A stretch of DNA of 49,969 bases from Dolichospermum compactum NIES-806 (GCF_002368115.1 NZ_AP018316.1:4648875-4698843), one strand, 5' to 3'. Positions 26,386 through 35,126 are shown, numbered from the stretch's first letter. The notes: generated from the sequence alone by a model not told the origin. Made by a program: numbers and translations.

Positions 26386-27501
26386 ATGCTGAATTGGGAA
26401 AGTAAATTGAAATCATGGAAAAACAAACAGATCACTCGTCGTTCTGCTTTATCCGCTTTTAGTTACAGCTTAGTCTTATCTGCCGCAGTATTTACTTGGA
26501 ATACACCCCAAAATAGCATTCAGAAACAAGCAATTTTATCTACTGGTGGTACAACTAATATAAATAGTAAACTAATTGCTAATAATAATAAAAAAGTAGT
26601 CCGAATTGTTCGTTCCAAACAACTTACAGCCCTGGCAGTTTTAGAAAAAAAAGGCATTTTAGAAAAACGATTAGGATCTTTAGGCTATAAAGTTGAATGG
26701 CCTGAATTTGCTGCTGGTCCCCAACAGTTAGAAGCTTTAAATGCAGGTGGACTTGATATTGCATCTACAGCCGAATCACCTCCAGTTTTTTCTCAAGCGG
26801 CCGGAGTTCCTCTCGTATATTTAGCAGCTAATTCCTCGGATGGTAGAGCAGTTTCACTTCTAGTTCCTCCCAATTCATCTGCTAAACGTTTCAAGGATTT
26901 GAAAGGCAAAAAAATTGCGTTCCAAAAAGCATCTATTGGACATTACCTCACAGTTAGAGCAGCAGAAAGAGAAGGTTTAAAACTCACTGATATAAAGTCA
27001 GTTTTTTTAGCCCCTCCAGATGCTAATGCTGCCTTTAGCCAAGGTAAAGTAGATGCTTGGTTTATTTGGGAACCATTTGTCACCAGAAATGTGCAAAATA
27101 AAGTAGGTCGCGTTTTACTAGATGGTGGTAATGGTTTAAGAGATACTAACAACTTTTATACTACCAATCGCAAATTCTATCAAGAAAATCCTCAAGTAAT
27201 TAAAATTTTTCTAGAGGAATTGCAAAAAGCACAAGTTTGGTCTAAAAAGAATCCTAAAGAAATTGCTCAGTTACTAACTAGTGCAACTCAACTTGATGCA
27301 CCAACTTTAGAAAAAATGCACAATAAATATGATTTTGCATTAGTGCCAATTAACGAAAAAGTAATCAAAAAACAACAAGACGTTGCAGATAAATGGTATA
27401 GCTTAGGTCTTATACCCAAGAAAGTAAATGTTAGAGATGGTTTTTTAACTCCTCAACAATATGCTGCAATTACTCCTAATGAAGTGCTTACTAAAAAGTA
27501 G
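26386..27501 (+). CDS. ssuA: Sulfonate ABC transporter substrate-binding protein (1)
   Basis: A 371-aa periplasmic binding protein of the SsuA/NrtA type. The N-terminus has a twin-arginine-like TRRSALSAFSYS and a hydrophobic stretch. The mature domain (about 65-365) has VEWPEFAAGPQQLEALNAGG, STAESPPVFSQAAGVPLVYL, DLKGKKIAFQKASIGHYL and VDAWFIWEPF, the family's substrate-site landmarks. I take ATG 26386, because GGGGGATT lies at a good distance upstream; the frame is open to ATG 26359. The protein has no Cys and one Met after the start. It delivers aliphatic sulfonates to SsuC/SsuB. Confidence 0.92.
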   Translation: MLNWESKLKSWKNKQITRRSALSAFSYSLVLSAAVFTWNTPQNSIQKQAILSTGGTTNINSKLIANNNKKVVRIVRSKQLTALAVLEKKGILEKRLGSLGYKVEWPEFAAGPQQLEALNAGGLDIASTAESPPVFSQAAGVPLVYLAANSSDGRAVSLLVPPNSSAKRFKDLKGKKIAFQKASIGHYLTVRAAEREGLKLTDIKSVFLAPPDANAAFSQGKVDAWFIWEPFVTRNVQNKVGRVLLDGGNGLRDTNNFYTTNRKFYQENPQVIKIFLEELQKAQVWSKKNPKEIAQLLTSATQLDAPTLEKMHNKYDFALVPINEKVIKKQQDVADKWYSLGLIPKKVNVRDGFLTPQQYAAITPNEVLTKK

Positions 27502-27597
27502 TAATTTATACTAGTTTTATTTCTTCTTTTTTAACCAAATTAAGAAAGAATAAAACTTTAATTAAACTGAATTTGATTTTCAACAAAATTTTCAACT

Positions 27598-28461
27598 ATG
27601 CCGACACTTACTTTAACTAATTTCCAAATCACTCCTATTGATGCAGCATTAGGAGCAGTAGTAACTGGATTAGATGCGACAAAATCTCTTGCTCCTGAAG
27701 CAATTTTACAACTTAAACAAGCACTTAGAGATTATCATGTTCTCATTTTCAAAAATCAACATCTTAATGATGAGCAATTTTTGAACTTTAGTTTTAATTT
27801 TGGTTCATTATTTGTCCCACCAGAAAATGTTCCAGTTCTCGCTTCTCAACCGGGAGTAACACCAGTTATAATTCCCGTTTCTAATGTTGATGGTGGCTAC
27901 ACAGGTACAGGTGAATTAGCTTTTCATTCTGATCATAAATGGACACCCTATCCTTCTAGTGGTTCTCTACTTTATGCTTTAGAAGTACCATCTGAAGGTG
28001 GAGATACTTCCTGGTTAAATCTCACTTTAGCTTATGAAACTTTGGATGAATCAACCAAACAACGAATTGCAGATTTGCGGTTGATTACTTATAATCCATT
28101 TTTAAATAAGCCAGGAGAACCTCGCAGAAAATATCGTGAGGACAAGAATATTCCTTTGATTAGTCCTGTCTTTCCCCACCCATTAGTTAGAACTCATCCA
28201 GAGAGTGGTAAAAAGATTTTGTATTTAGATTACACCACAGAAGTTGAAGTTGTTGGGTTAGAACCCCAAGAGGGTAAAGAACTAATTGAAAAATTGAGAA
28301 ATCATCTTCATCAGCCTCAATTTTATTATCAACATAGATGGTCTGTGGGCGATATTGTCTACTGGGATAATCAATCTACATTACATTATCGTCAAACTTT
28401 TGATTCTCATCAACGTCGGGTTATGAAACGGATTAGTTTAGCAGGTAGTCGCCCATTTTAG
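27598..28461 (+). CDS. TauD/TfdA-family Fe(II)/2-oxoglutarate dioxygenase
   Basis: A 287-aa dioxygenase. Iron ligands are H110 and D112 (AFHSDHKW) and the distal His at about 263 (STLHYRQTF). The 2-oxoglutarate-binding Arg lies in HQRRVMKR (about 273-278). TauD-type enzymes hydroxylate the carbon next to sulfonate so that sulfite leaves; TfdA relatives act on phenoxyacetates, and alkylsulfatases of this fold act on sulfate esters. The flanking ssuA genes make a sulfonate or alkyl sulfate substrate most likely. It has no Cys and only one internal Met. Confidence 0.88.
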   Translation: MPTLTLTNFQITPIDAALGAVVTGLDATKSLAPEAILQLKQALRDYHVLIFKNQHLNDEQFLNFSFNFGSLFVPPENVPVLASQPGVTPVIIPVSNVDGGYTGTGELAFHSDHKWTPYPSSGSLLYALEVPSEGGDTSWLNLTLAYETLDESTKQRIADLRLITYNPFLNKPGEPRRKYREDKNIPLISPVFPHPLVRTHPESGKKILYLDYTTEVEVVGLEPQEGKELIEKLRNHLHQPQFYYQHRWSVGDIVYWDNQSTLHYRQTFDSHQRRVMKRISLAGSRPF

Positions 28462-28521
28462 GTTTTGTAGTCAAACAGTAATAAAACAATTTGAATTGAA
28501 ATTAAGTGAGAAAACATAATT

Positions 28522-29559
28522 ATGAACTTTAATCTACAACGACGCACAGTTTTACAGAAATTAGTTCAATATTCAGCATTAACTTTGGTTTTTCTTTCTG
28601 TTCCAATTGCTAGTAATATAGTCGAAGCCCAAAATACAACTAATAAAGCAGGAATTAAAACCAAAGTAGTCCGACTTGCTTATCAAACTTCTGGAGATAT
28701 TGTCAAGATTAAAGGAGTTATAGATAAACGTCTTCAGCCTTTAGGTATCAAAGTAGAATGGTCTCCATTTCCTGCTGGTCCACAACTCATGGAAGCGATG
28801 AATGCAAATAGGGTTGATATTGGTTCTGTAGGAGAAACACCACCAATTTTTGCTCAAGCTGCTGGCGCTCAATTAGCTTATATTGCTGGACGTAAACCTA
28901 GTAAAGGTGAAGGTAGTGCTATTGTTGTCCAGCCAGATTCTCCTATTAAGACAGTTAAGGATCTTAAAGGGAAAAAAGTTGTTTTTCAAAAGGGATCAGC
29001 ATCACATTATTTACTACTAAGAGCATTAGCTGAAGCAGGTTTGAAATATAGCGATATTCAAGCAGTTAGTTTAACTCCAGCAGAAGCCCGTGATGCTTTT
29101 ATTCAAAAGAAAATTGATGCTTGGGTAGCCTGGGACCCCTTTATTGCGGTTGTTCAAAAAACTGCTAATGCTCGTGTTTTGAGAAATGCTTCCAAAATTG
29201 CCACTCAAGGCGGATTTTATATGGCTAGACGGAGTTTTGCTGTGGAAAATCCAGAAGTTGTGCGGATAGTTTTGGAAGAAGTTGATAAGTTAGGAGAATG
29301 GGCAGAATCTAATCCTAATGAAGTTGTAAAAATTCTCGCACCAGAACTAAAACTTGATCCTGCACTTTTAGCAGTTGTAGTTCGTAGACGTACATTCCGT
29401 TTACGCCCAATTAACTCATCTCTTGTTGCTGAACAACAACGTATTGCTGATTTGTTCTATAAAGAAGGAGTTATTCCTAAACAAATTACCATCAAAGAAT
29501 CTGTTCTCAGTTCTCAACAATATGCAGCTATTACACCTCAAAGAATTAGTAAGAAATAA
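28522..29559 (+). CDS. ssuA: Sulfonate ABC transporter substrate-binding protein (2)
   Basis: A 345-aa paralogue of the preceding ssuA. The signal region is MNFNLQRRTVLQKLVQYSAL (twin-arginine-like RRTVLQ), cleaved near VEAQN. The mature part has VEWSPFPAGPQLMEAMNANR, SVGETPPIFAQAAGAQLAYI, DLKGKKVVFQKGSASHYLLL and IDAWVAWDPF. No Cys and three internal Met. It lies 77 nt upstream of ssuC, with a small ATGGCG/CGCCAT hairpin (29585-29605) between. The divergence between the three SsuA proteins suggests different sulfonates. Confidence 0.92.
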   Translation: MNFNLQRRTVLQKLVQYSALTLVFLSVPIASNIVEAQNTTNKAGIKTKVVRLAYQTSGDIVKIKGVIDKRLQPLGIKVEWSPFPAGPQLMEAMNANRVDIGSVGETPPIFAQAAGAQLAYIAGRKPSKGEGSAIVVQPDSPIKTVKDLKGKKVVFQKGSASHYLLLRALAEAGLKYSDIQAVSLTPAEARDAFIQKKIDAWVAWDPFIAVVQKTANARVLRNASKIATQGGFYMARRSFAVENPEVVRIVLEEVDKLGEWAESNPNEVVKILAPELKLDPALLAVVVRRRTFRLRPINSSLVAEQQRIADLFYKEGVIPKQITIKESVLSSQQYAAITPQRISKK

Positions 29560-29636
29560 CCTGTAGTTATTTCTGATTCTTACCATGGCGGCTCAACGTC
29601 GCCATAATTATTTTCCTCATCACTTAATAAATTATT

Positions 29637-30482
29637 ATGAAAGTTTCTTCTCCTGCTACTGATTTTTCCTCAAAGTATGGAAATAAAAAAAATAAGTTTT
29701 CTTTGAAGTTAATAAAAAATCCTTATTTTCAATCATTTATACCTTGGCTTGTACCAATAACAATAATTATATTGTGGCAATTTTTGTCTTCTATTGGGGT
29801 TATTCCCACGAGAATATTACCAGCACCTTTAGCAGTTGTTAGTGCTGCTATTAAATTAACTCAGACAGGTGAACTTTTCAGAAATATTGGTATTAGTGCC
29901 ATAAGGGCAATATCTGGGTTTTTAGTTGGGGGAAGTATTGGATTTAGTTTAGGTTTGCTGAATGGTGTTTCTCCGATTGCGGAAAAGTTACTAGATACAT
30001 CATTACAAATGTTGCGGAATATTCCTAACTTAGCATTAATTCCATTAGTAATTTTATGGTTTGGTATTGGTGATGAAGCGAGATTATTTCTAGTATCTTT
30101 AGGTGTAATGTTTCCCATTTATTTAAACACTTTTCATGGGATTCGTAGTGTTGATCACGGATTGATTGAAATGGGTAAAATTTACGGTTTAAATACTTGG
30201 GGTTTATTTTGGCGAATTATTCTCCCAGGGGCAATGTCTTCAATTTTAGTAGGTGTGCGGTTTTCTTTAGGGATTATGTGGTTAACACTGATTGTGGCAG
30301 AAACAATTGCTGCGGATTCTGGAATTGGTTATATGGCAACAAATGCTAGAGAATTTATGCAAACTGATGTTGTCGTTTTAAGTATTGTAATCTATGCGTT
30401 GTTCGGCAAGCTGGCTGATATAGTTGCTAAAGCCCTGGAAAACTACTGGTTGCAATGGAATCCCAGTTATTTGAAGGGTTAA
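29637..30482 (+). CDS. ssuC: Sulfonate ABC transporter permease
   Basis: A 281-aa inner-membrane permease with about six segments. The BPD_transp_1 coupling (EAA) loop reads EMGKIYGLNTWGLFWRIILP. The N-terminal LVPITIIILWQFLSSIGVIP and RILPAPLAVVSAAIKL segments are typical of SsuC/TauC. It forms the channel with SsuB. It is last in the transport part of the locus; ssuD follows after 155 nt with its own operator sites. Confidence 0.93.
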   Translation: MKVSSPATDFSSKYGNKKNKFSLKLIKNPYFQSFIPWLVPITIIILWQFLSSIGVIPTRILPAPLAVVSAAIKLTQTGELFRNIGISAIRAISGFLVGGSIGFSLGLLNGVSPIAEKLLDTSLQMLRNIPNLALIPLVILWFGIGDEARLFLVSLGVMFPIYLNTFHGIRSVDHGLIEMGKIYGLNTWGLFWRIILPGAMSSILVGVRFSLGIMWLTLIVAETIAADSGIGYMATNAREFMQTDVVVLSIVIYALFGKLADIVAKALENYWLQWNPSYLKG

Positions 30483-30484
30483 TC

Positions 30485-30510
30485 TACTCATACTCGATAG
30501 AGTTAAAGTA
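30485..30510. promoter_or_regulatory. 26-bp operator-like site upstream of ssuD (distal)
   Basis: TACTCATA-N10-TTAAAGTA with spacer CTCGATAGAG. It shares CGATAGAGTTAA with the proximal site at 30575-30600, so the two look like a duplicated operator spaced 90 bp apart. Weaker left half. Confidence 0.45.
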
Positions 30511-30574
30511 TTTTTGCAAAAGTATTGCTTTTCTTGATTCATTTGTGTAATACTCTTAAGCATTACCCAAATAA

Positions 30575-30600
30575 TACGGTTTACCGATAGAGTTAACGTA
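30575..30600. promoter_or_regulatory. 26-bp sulfur-operator candidate upstream of ssuD (proximal)
   Basis: TACGGTTT-N10-TTAACGTA with spacer ACCGATAGAG, 37 nt before the ssuD ATG. Confidence 0.6.
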
Positions 30601-30637
30601 GTTATTGATTGAAAAATTTTACACTTAAATAAGAATT

Positions 30638-31807
30638 ATGCAAGTTCTTTGGTTTATTCCCACACATGGCGATGGACGTTATTTAGGAACTGCTACAGGC
30701 GGTCGTTCAGTTAACTTTGATTATTGGCGACAGATTGCCCAAGCGGTTGATCAATTAGGGTTTACAGGGGCTTTATTACCTACAGGTCGTTCCTGTGAAG
30801 ATGCCTGGATTTTGGCTTCAACTTTGGTAACATACACTAAAAAAATGCGGTTTTTAGTAGCAATCCGTCCGGGGTTGATGTCACCAGGAGTAGCGGCGAG
30901 AATGGCAGCAACTTTTGATAGAATTTCTGGCGGAAGATTATTAATTAATGTCGTGACTGGTGGTGATCCTGTTGAATTGGCTGGTGATGGGTTGCATCTT
31001 AGTCATGACGATCGCTATCAACTAACTGATGAATTTTTAACAGTTTGGCGAGAAATTGCTGGAGGTAAAATTTCTAACTTTGAAGGTGATTATCTCAATA
31101 TTAAAGAGGGGAAAATTCTATTCCCTAATATCCAGAAACCTCATCCTCCTTTGTGGTTTGGTGGTTCTTCTCCGATTGCCCAAGTAATTGCTGCGAAGCA
31201 CGTTGATGTTTATTTAACTTGGGGTGAACCACCTCAACAAGTAGCAGAAAAAATTGCTTCTGTGAGACGTTTGGCACAAGCACAAGGCCGAACATTAAGC
31301 TTTGGTATTCGTCTTCATGTCATTGTCAGAGAAACTGAGAGTCAAGCTTGGGATGCGGCTAATGATTTGATTCGTTATGTAGATGATGAGGCTATTAAAA
31401 AATCCCAACAAGCTTATGCCAGAATGGATTCAGTTGGACAAAACCGCATGAAGGAATTACATAATGGCAGTCGGGAAGCATTAGAAATTAGCCCTAATTT
31501 ATGGGCAGGAATTGGTTTAGTTCGGGGTGGTGCGGGAACTGCATTAGTAGGTGATCCCGATACTGTTTCTAAAAGAATGCAGGAATATGCGGACATAGGA
31601 ATTGATACTTTTATTTTCTCTGGTTATCCCCATTTAGAGGAAGCTTATCGGGTAGCAGAATTGCTTTTTCCTCGTTTACCTTTGGATAATTTACCAACAA
31701 TAGAACCACAATTATTAAGTCCTTTTGGTGAAATTGTTGCTAACCGGGAATTTCCTCAACAGCTTCAAGAACAACTTAGAGAAACAACAGTAGCCACCGT
31801 AGATTAG
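30638..31807 (+). CDS. ssuD: FMNH2-dependent alkanesulfonate monooxygenase
   Basis: A 389-aa bacterial-luciferase-like TIM barrel of the normal SsuD length. The N-terminus QVLWFIPTHGDGRYLGT and the conserved GGRSVNFDYWRQIAQAVDQL, VAIRPGLMSPGVAARMAATF, LLINVVTGGDPVELAGDG and PHPPLWFGGSSP are family landmarks. With O2 and FMNH2 it cleaves alkanesulfonates to aldehyde plus sulfite. Two operator-like sites precede it. It is followed 34 nt later by ssuE, its flavin reductase, with AGAGG before that start. Confidence 0.94.
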   Translation: MQVLWFIPTHGDGRYLGTATGGRSVNFDYWRQIAQAVDQLGFTGALLPTGRSCEDAWILASTLVTYTKKMRFLVAIRPGLMSPGVAARMAATFDRISGGRLLINVVTGGDPVELAGDGLHLSHDDRYQLTDEFLTVWREIAGGKISNFEGDYLNIKEGKILFPNIQKPHPPLWFGGSSPIAQVIAAKHVDVYLTWGEPPQQVAEKIASVRRLAQAQGRTLSFGIRLHVIVRETESQAWDAANDLIRYVDDEAIKKSQQAYARMDSVGQNRMKELHNGSREALEISPNLWAGIGLVRGGAGTALVGDPDTVSKRMQEYADIGIDTFIFSGYPHLEEAYRVAELLFPRLPLDNLPTIEPQLLSPFGEIVANREFPQQLQEQLRETTVATVD

Positions 31808-31841
31808 TTGAAAATTAATTAAATCAAGAGGTTTTTGTCAG

Positions 31842-32408
31842 ATGACTTATATTTTAGCAATTGCGGGTAGTCCTTCTCATCCTTCTAGAACCTATGGAAT
31901 TTTAGAATATGCAACTCAAATTCTTTCTCAACAAGGTTTAGAAACAGATATTATTTCTGTACGGGATTTACCTGCGGAAGATTTAGTTTATGGACGTTAC
32001 AATAGTCCAGCTTTAGAAAAACCAAAAGCACTACTAGAACGAGCTAGTGGGGTAATTATTGCTACGCCAATTTATAAGGCTGCATATACTGGGTTACTCA
32101 AATCTTTTTTAGATTTATTGCCACAAAAAGTTTTAAATGGTAAGGTTTTATTACCATTAGCTACTGGTGGTACAATCGCTCATTTATTATCAATAGAATA
32201 TGCCTTAAAACCAGTTTTAGGTGAATTAGGTGCAAGACATATTTTAAGTACAGTTTACGCAGTAGATAAGCAAATTCAAATTCAAGCTGATGGTAGTTTG
32301 CAATTGGATGAAGAAATTGATCAACGTCTCAAAGAGGTTTTAACAGAATTCGTCCAAGCTGTTAATAAGTCTCAACCTGATGTCAAGGAATTAGCATATA
32401 GTAACTAA
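31842..32408 (+). CDS. ssuE: NADPH-dependent FMN reductase
   Basis: A 188-aa flavodoxin-like reductase. The FMN-phosphate loop is GSPSHPSRT (about 8-16), and the flavin-ring motif is ATPIYKAAYTGLLKSFLDLL. It supplies FMNH2 to SsuD. The protein has no Cys and no Met beyond the start, the most extreme case of sulfur-poor composition in this window. It is co-transcribed with ssuD and the following 78-codon gene, to judge by spacing (34 and 8 nt). Confidence 0.92.
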   Translation: MTYILAIAGSPSHPSRTYGILEYATQILSQQGLETDIISVRDLPAEDLVYGRYNSPALEKPKALLERASGVIIATPIYKAAYTGLLKSFLDLLPQKVLNGKVLLPLATGGTIAHLLSIEYALKPVLGELGARHILSTVYAVDKQIQIQADGSLQLDEEIDQRLKEVLTEFVQAVNKSQPDVKELAYSN

Positions 32409-32416
32409 AGGTATCT

Positions 32417-32653
32417 ATGAATCAATACTCTGATTTGCTATCGGAACTATCTGATTTTCTTTATCCTCGTAGTCCTTATTATGGAGATTTGAAGTCAGAA
32501 CATTTAGAATTTAATGCTCAACTTCAAGATTTTTCGCAACGAGTGAACTATATTTCTGGTCTACAAACTGGTGGTAAACTTTCCTCAGAAGAGGCTTATA
32601 AACAAATACATATTCTCTGGAAACAGTTAAAAATGTCCAAGAAAAAATATTAA
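32417..32653 (+). CDS. DUF7219-type small protein
   Basis: A 78-aa protein, MNQYSDLLSELSDFLYPRSP..., with FLYPRSPYYGDLKSEHLEFN, FSQRVNYISGLQTGGKLS and EEAYKQIHILWKQLKMSKK. I recognise this layout from a small cyanobacterial family (DUF7219) of unknown function. It begins 8 nt after the ssuE stop, so it is likely translated from the same mRNA. A role with SsuD/SsuE is possible but unproven. No membrane segment or Cys. Confidence 0.7.
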   Translation: MNQYSDLLSELSDFLYPRSPYYGDLKSEHLEFNAQLQDFSQRVNYISGLQTGGKLSSEEAYKQIHILWKQLKMSKKKY

Positions 32654-32668
32654 TTTGCTAAAAAAAGT

Positions 32669-32734
32669 AGATCCCCGACTTCTATCATTGGTTAATAATT
32701 TAATTGGCATCATCAAATAAAAAGTCGGGGATCT
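32669..32734. repeat. Palindromic repeat AGATCCCCGACTT, copy 2 (long loop)
   Basis: AGATCCCCGACTTCT arm and AAGTCGGGGATCT arm around a 38-nt AT-rich loop, 15 nt after the DUF7219 stop. It could act as a transcription terminator hairpin for the ssuDE unit. Confidence 0.8.
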
Positions 32735-32760
32735 TACCCCAACTAATAAACCCAAAAAAA

Positions 32761-33156
32761 TTACCATCGTTTGTATGTTCCATCATCAAAATTGTCGTAG
32801 AATTGCAAGCGAGCAGTTCCCACAACTAAATTATTTACATTTTCTCCAGGGTAAATAACCTGGATTCAAAATTGATAAATACCTTCGTTGGTGGAATTAT
32901 AAAATGGTTTTAAACCGATGGTAATTGTTTAATTAGCGGTAACTAGTTGGTTGAAAATAGCAATAACAGTTTGCGGTTGATGTGGATTTTTGGCTAGGGT
33001 AATACCTAGCTTTTTTTGTCCATTTGTTTCTCCAAAACCAATACTGTTTTTTTGATCAAATTCAATATTTTCCACAGCGTCTATTTGTGTGAAAACAACC
33101 TATTGTAATTGCCAATCAGCCAAAGATTCAGGTAAGTTCATTCTAACTGGATAAAA
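32761..33156 (-). pseudogene. Decayed DUF2808 gene
   Basis: The minus-strand reading matches the intact DUF2808 protein at 47634-48176: LPESLADWQLQ-stop-VVFTQI, VTAN-stop-TITIGLKPFYN, GIYQF-stop-IQVI, then NNLVVGTARLQFYDNFDD and the normal stop. Three in-frame stops and loss of the signal peptide show that it is dead. It is a second copy of the family only 15 kb from the intact one. Confidence 0.85.
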
Positions 33157-33200
33157 TTCTATCTCACTAATCAAAATTCTCTTAGTTATGGAAATTAGGG

Positions 33201-33686
33201 ATGAAAAAATATAATAGGCTAAATAATCCTGGCAAATTGACTGCTTTATTATGTTTGCTTACCATTTTGCTCACACCTTGTGTGATAGTTAATGCTGGTG
33301 AACGTGGTGTATTAATGAAATTTGGTCAAATTCAAGAACAAATATTAGGAGAAGGTATCCACTTAATCATACCTGTTGTCAATACAGTCAAAAAATTAAG
33401 TATCAGAATTCATAAGTAGGAAATATCCACTGAAGCAGCTTCTAAAGATCTACAAAATGTTTTTACAGATGTAGCTCTTAATTGGCATTTTTTACCAAAT
33501 AAAGTTAATAGAATATTTCAACAAATTGGTGATGAAAATCAGGTTATCGAATCTATTATAAATCCAGCAATTGAAGAGGTATTAAAAGAAGTCATTGCCC
33601 AGAATGGAAAGCTACCACTAATTATGGGTAAAGATAATTTGAAGCTTGGGAATATTCAGGAGTTAATTACAGCCAGTGGAAATTAA
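33201..33686 (+). pseudogene. Decayed prohibitin/SPFH-domain gene
   Basis: The frame starts normally (membrane segment LTALLCLLTILLTPCVIVNA, then GERGVLMKFGQIQEQILGEG, the SPFH start). It meets TAG at 33417-33419 (RIHK-stop-EISTEAASKDLQNVFTD), where relatives have Gln. It stays open to the TAA at 33684. Between EVLKEVIAQ and NGKLPLIMGKDN about 100 residues typical of prohibitins (coiled-coil region) are missing by an in-frame deletion. Both defects indicate a pseudogene. Confidence 0.85.
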
Positions 33687-33697
33687 CAATAGGGAAA

Positions 33698-33716
33698 TGG
33701 TGGAGTAATTCCACCA
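33698..33716. other. Short hairpin
   Basis: TGGTGGA / TCCACCA, 7-bp perfect stem with a 5-nt loop, 12 nt after the prohibitin remnant. No T run. Confidence 0.4.
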
Positions 33717-33824
33717 CTTCTCAATTACCCATTAGTAAATAAAACAGGAGTATCAATAATCTTCAATTGAATTAAAAGTACAATAACTAATGTATATGCA
33801 GTTGAAGAAATGAGACTGTTAAAT

Positions 33825-34000
33825 CCCATATTCCGCACTTCACAATGTAGTATCCATCTTTTCAAGAATTATTCCTAACAAGGGTTAAATTGTTCAATAT
33901 TAATACCTAAAATGATGGATAAAATATGTGTTTTATTAAACGATAAAAAATAAAATTATGGAAATATTTGCGTATTACAAAATGAAGTGCGGAAAGTGGG
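33825..34000. mobile_element. 176-bp MITE with terminal inverted repeats and target duplication
   Basis: Ends are CCC...GGG. The 28-bp terminal arms match at 22 of 28 positions and share the core TTCCGCACTTCA / TGAAGTGCGGAA. TTAAAT flanks both sides (33819-33824 and 34001-34006), a 6-bp target duplication. The interior has no ORF. It inserted exactly at the stop codon of the gene ending at 34001, and the duplication keeps that stop. Confidence 0.75.
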
Positions 34001-34354
34001 TTAAATAATTCTTTTTTTCAAATTACGTTCCTTGCTTTTTTGTTGAAACATATCTACTGAACCATATTGCATCAACAGGATGCCTATAATATTTGATAGC
34101 CAGTAGCCAAGAATAGTACAAGGAAAAAGTAATTTTGGCGATAATAAACTACATAAATACCCAAAAAAGTAGGCAATGGGTAGATTAAATAATAAGTCAT
34201 TCCACCAACATAGGGGAGAAAGCAAGTATCCCAACATTAACAAGAATCCACCTCTGAGTTTCTTCCCAATATTCATGCTTGGCTGCGCTAAAGAGATTTG
34301 TGTGTTTTCGCTATTCATGGTGACTTTTGGACTTTCTACTTGGATGTTGTCCAT
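34001..34354 (-). CDS. Small membrane protein, unknown (117 aa)
   Basis: A polar N-terminus of about 30 residues is followed by roughly three hydrophobic segments (GGFLLMLGYLLSPLCWW, LPIAYFFGYLCSLLS, CTILGYWLSNIIGILLM) and a basic tail KSKERNLKKR. I do not recognise the family. A strong 26-bp operator-class palindrome starts only 6 nt upstream of its ATG (34360-34385). This suggests tight control with the sulfur genes, and the TauE/DUF1634 genes are next on the same strand. A MITE abuts its stop codon. Confidence 0.55.
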   Translation of the reverse strand: MDNIQVESPKVTMNSENTQISLAQPSMNIGKKLRGGFLLMLGYLLSPLCWWNDLLFNLPIAYFFGYLCSLLSPKLLFPCTILGYWLSNIIGILLMQYGSVDMFQQKSKERNLKKRII

Positions 34355-34359
34355 AAAAC

Positions 34360-34385
34360 TACACTAATTCTATCGTCTTAGTGTA
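34360..34385. promoter_or_regulatory. 26-bp operator-class palindrome, perfect arms
   Basis: TACACTAA-N10-TTAGTGTA with spacer TTCTATCGTC. The inverted repeat extends to 12 bp per arm (AAACTACACTAA / TTAGTGTAGTTT). It has the same arm length and spacer as the CGGTA sites but with CACTAA arms, like the site at 21407. It lies 6 nt from the start codon of the 117-aa gene. Confidence 0.55.
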
Positions 34386-34581
34386 GTTTAACTTAGGAAA
34401 CGAGAAAATGTCCAACATTGAGAAATAGTCACGACTGTGGAAAATATAAGAATCCGGTTTGATTCCTGATAGCGCAGCGTGGCGGAAGCCATATTTACTT
34501 GTGTGGTCAGGGAACAGGGAACAGGAAAGACAGAATTGATACCTACTGAGTCTTGTTCAAAAATCAAATAGGAGTCCTATA

Positions 34582-35124
34582 TTAGTAATATGCGCCAACC
34601 AGGCTATAAGTTAGACTAGCAAGCACTAATGATGTAATGACGACATAGATAAAATTTCGCTGTAAAAGAAAAGTGCAGAAAGAAATGATTACGCGCAAAA
34701 TGGGGATGGCAATGAGTATTAACAGCCCTAATTGAATAATTCCCCGGCGGCTACCTGCGAAAACAGCATTTACTACACCTATGGGGGAGTGAAACTCAGA
34801 TGGTGTGCCTATAAATATTTGATATTCCGCAGGCTCAGAGCCATGATGAATTAAATATAGTATACCCCCAAATAATACTATAGAACTAGCGATTAAAACT
34901 CCATACATTAGCAGGTTACTGAGTAGATATTCTAATTGTTTTTCACTTGCTGATTTTGTAAGTTTTTGATTACTTAAATTTTCATCATCATGATTTTTAA
35001 GCCGCTGTTCTTCTAACTGTTGAATATCAGAATCTTGCTCCTCTAATTGAAAAGTGAAAGTTCCAACTTTTCTTTCTACCTGTGTTGTGCAGGTCCAGCG
35101 AAAACCAGAATTTAATTTATACAT
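34582..35124 (-). CDS. DUF1634 membrane protein
   Basis: A 180-aa protein. A cytosolic N-terminal region (1-60) precedes three membrane segments: LLSNLLMYGVLIASSIVLFG, RRGIIQLGLLILIAIPILRV and NFIYVVITSLVLASLTYSLV. The HHGSEPAEY loop and order of segments are those of DUF1634, a family that commonly sits beside TauE/SafE permeases. It starts 2 nt after the TauE stop. A partner or modulator role in sulfite or sulfonate export is inferred from the pairing only. Confidence 0.85.
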   Translation of the reverse strand: MYKLNSGFRWTCTTQVERKVGTFTFQLEEQDSDIQQLEEQRLKNHDDENLSNQKLTKSASEKQLEYLLSNLLMYGVLIASSIVLFGGILYLIHHGSEPAEYQIFIGTPSEFHSPIGVVNAVFAGSRRGIIQLGLLILIAIPILRVIISFCTFLLQRNFIYVVITSLVLASLTYSLVGAYY

Positions 35125-35126
35125 AA

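Noticed and set aside
33160..33190. CACTAA...TTAGTTA before the prohibitin remnant
   Set aside because: Spacer length is wrong and arms are imperfect; likely chance in AT-rich DNA.
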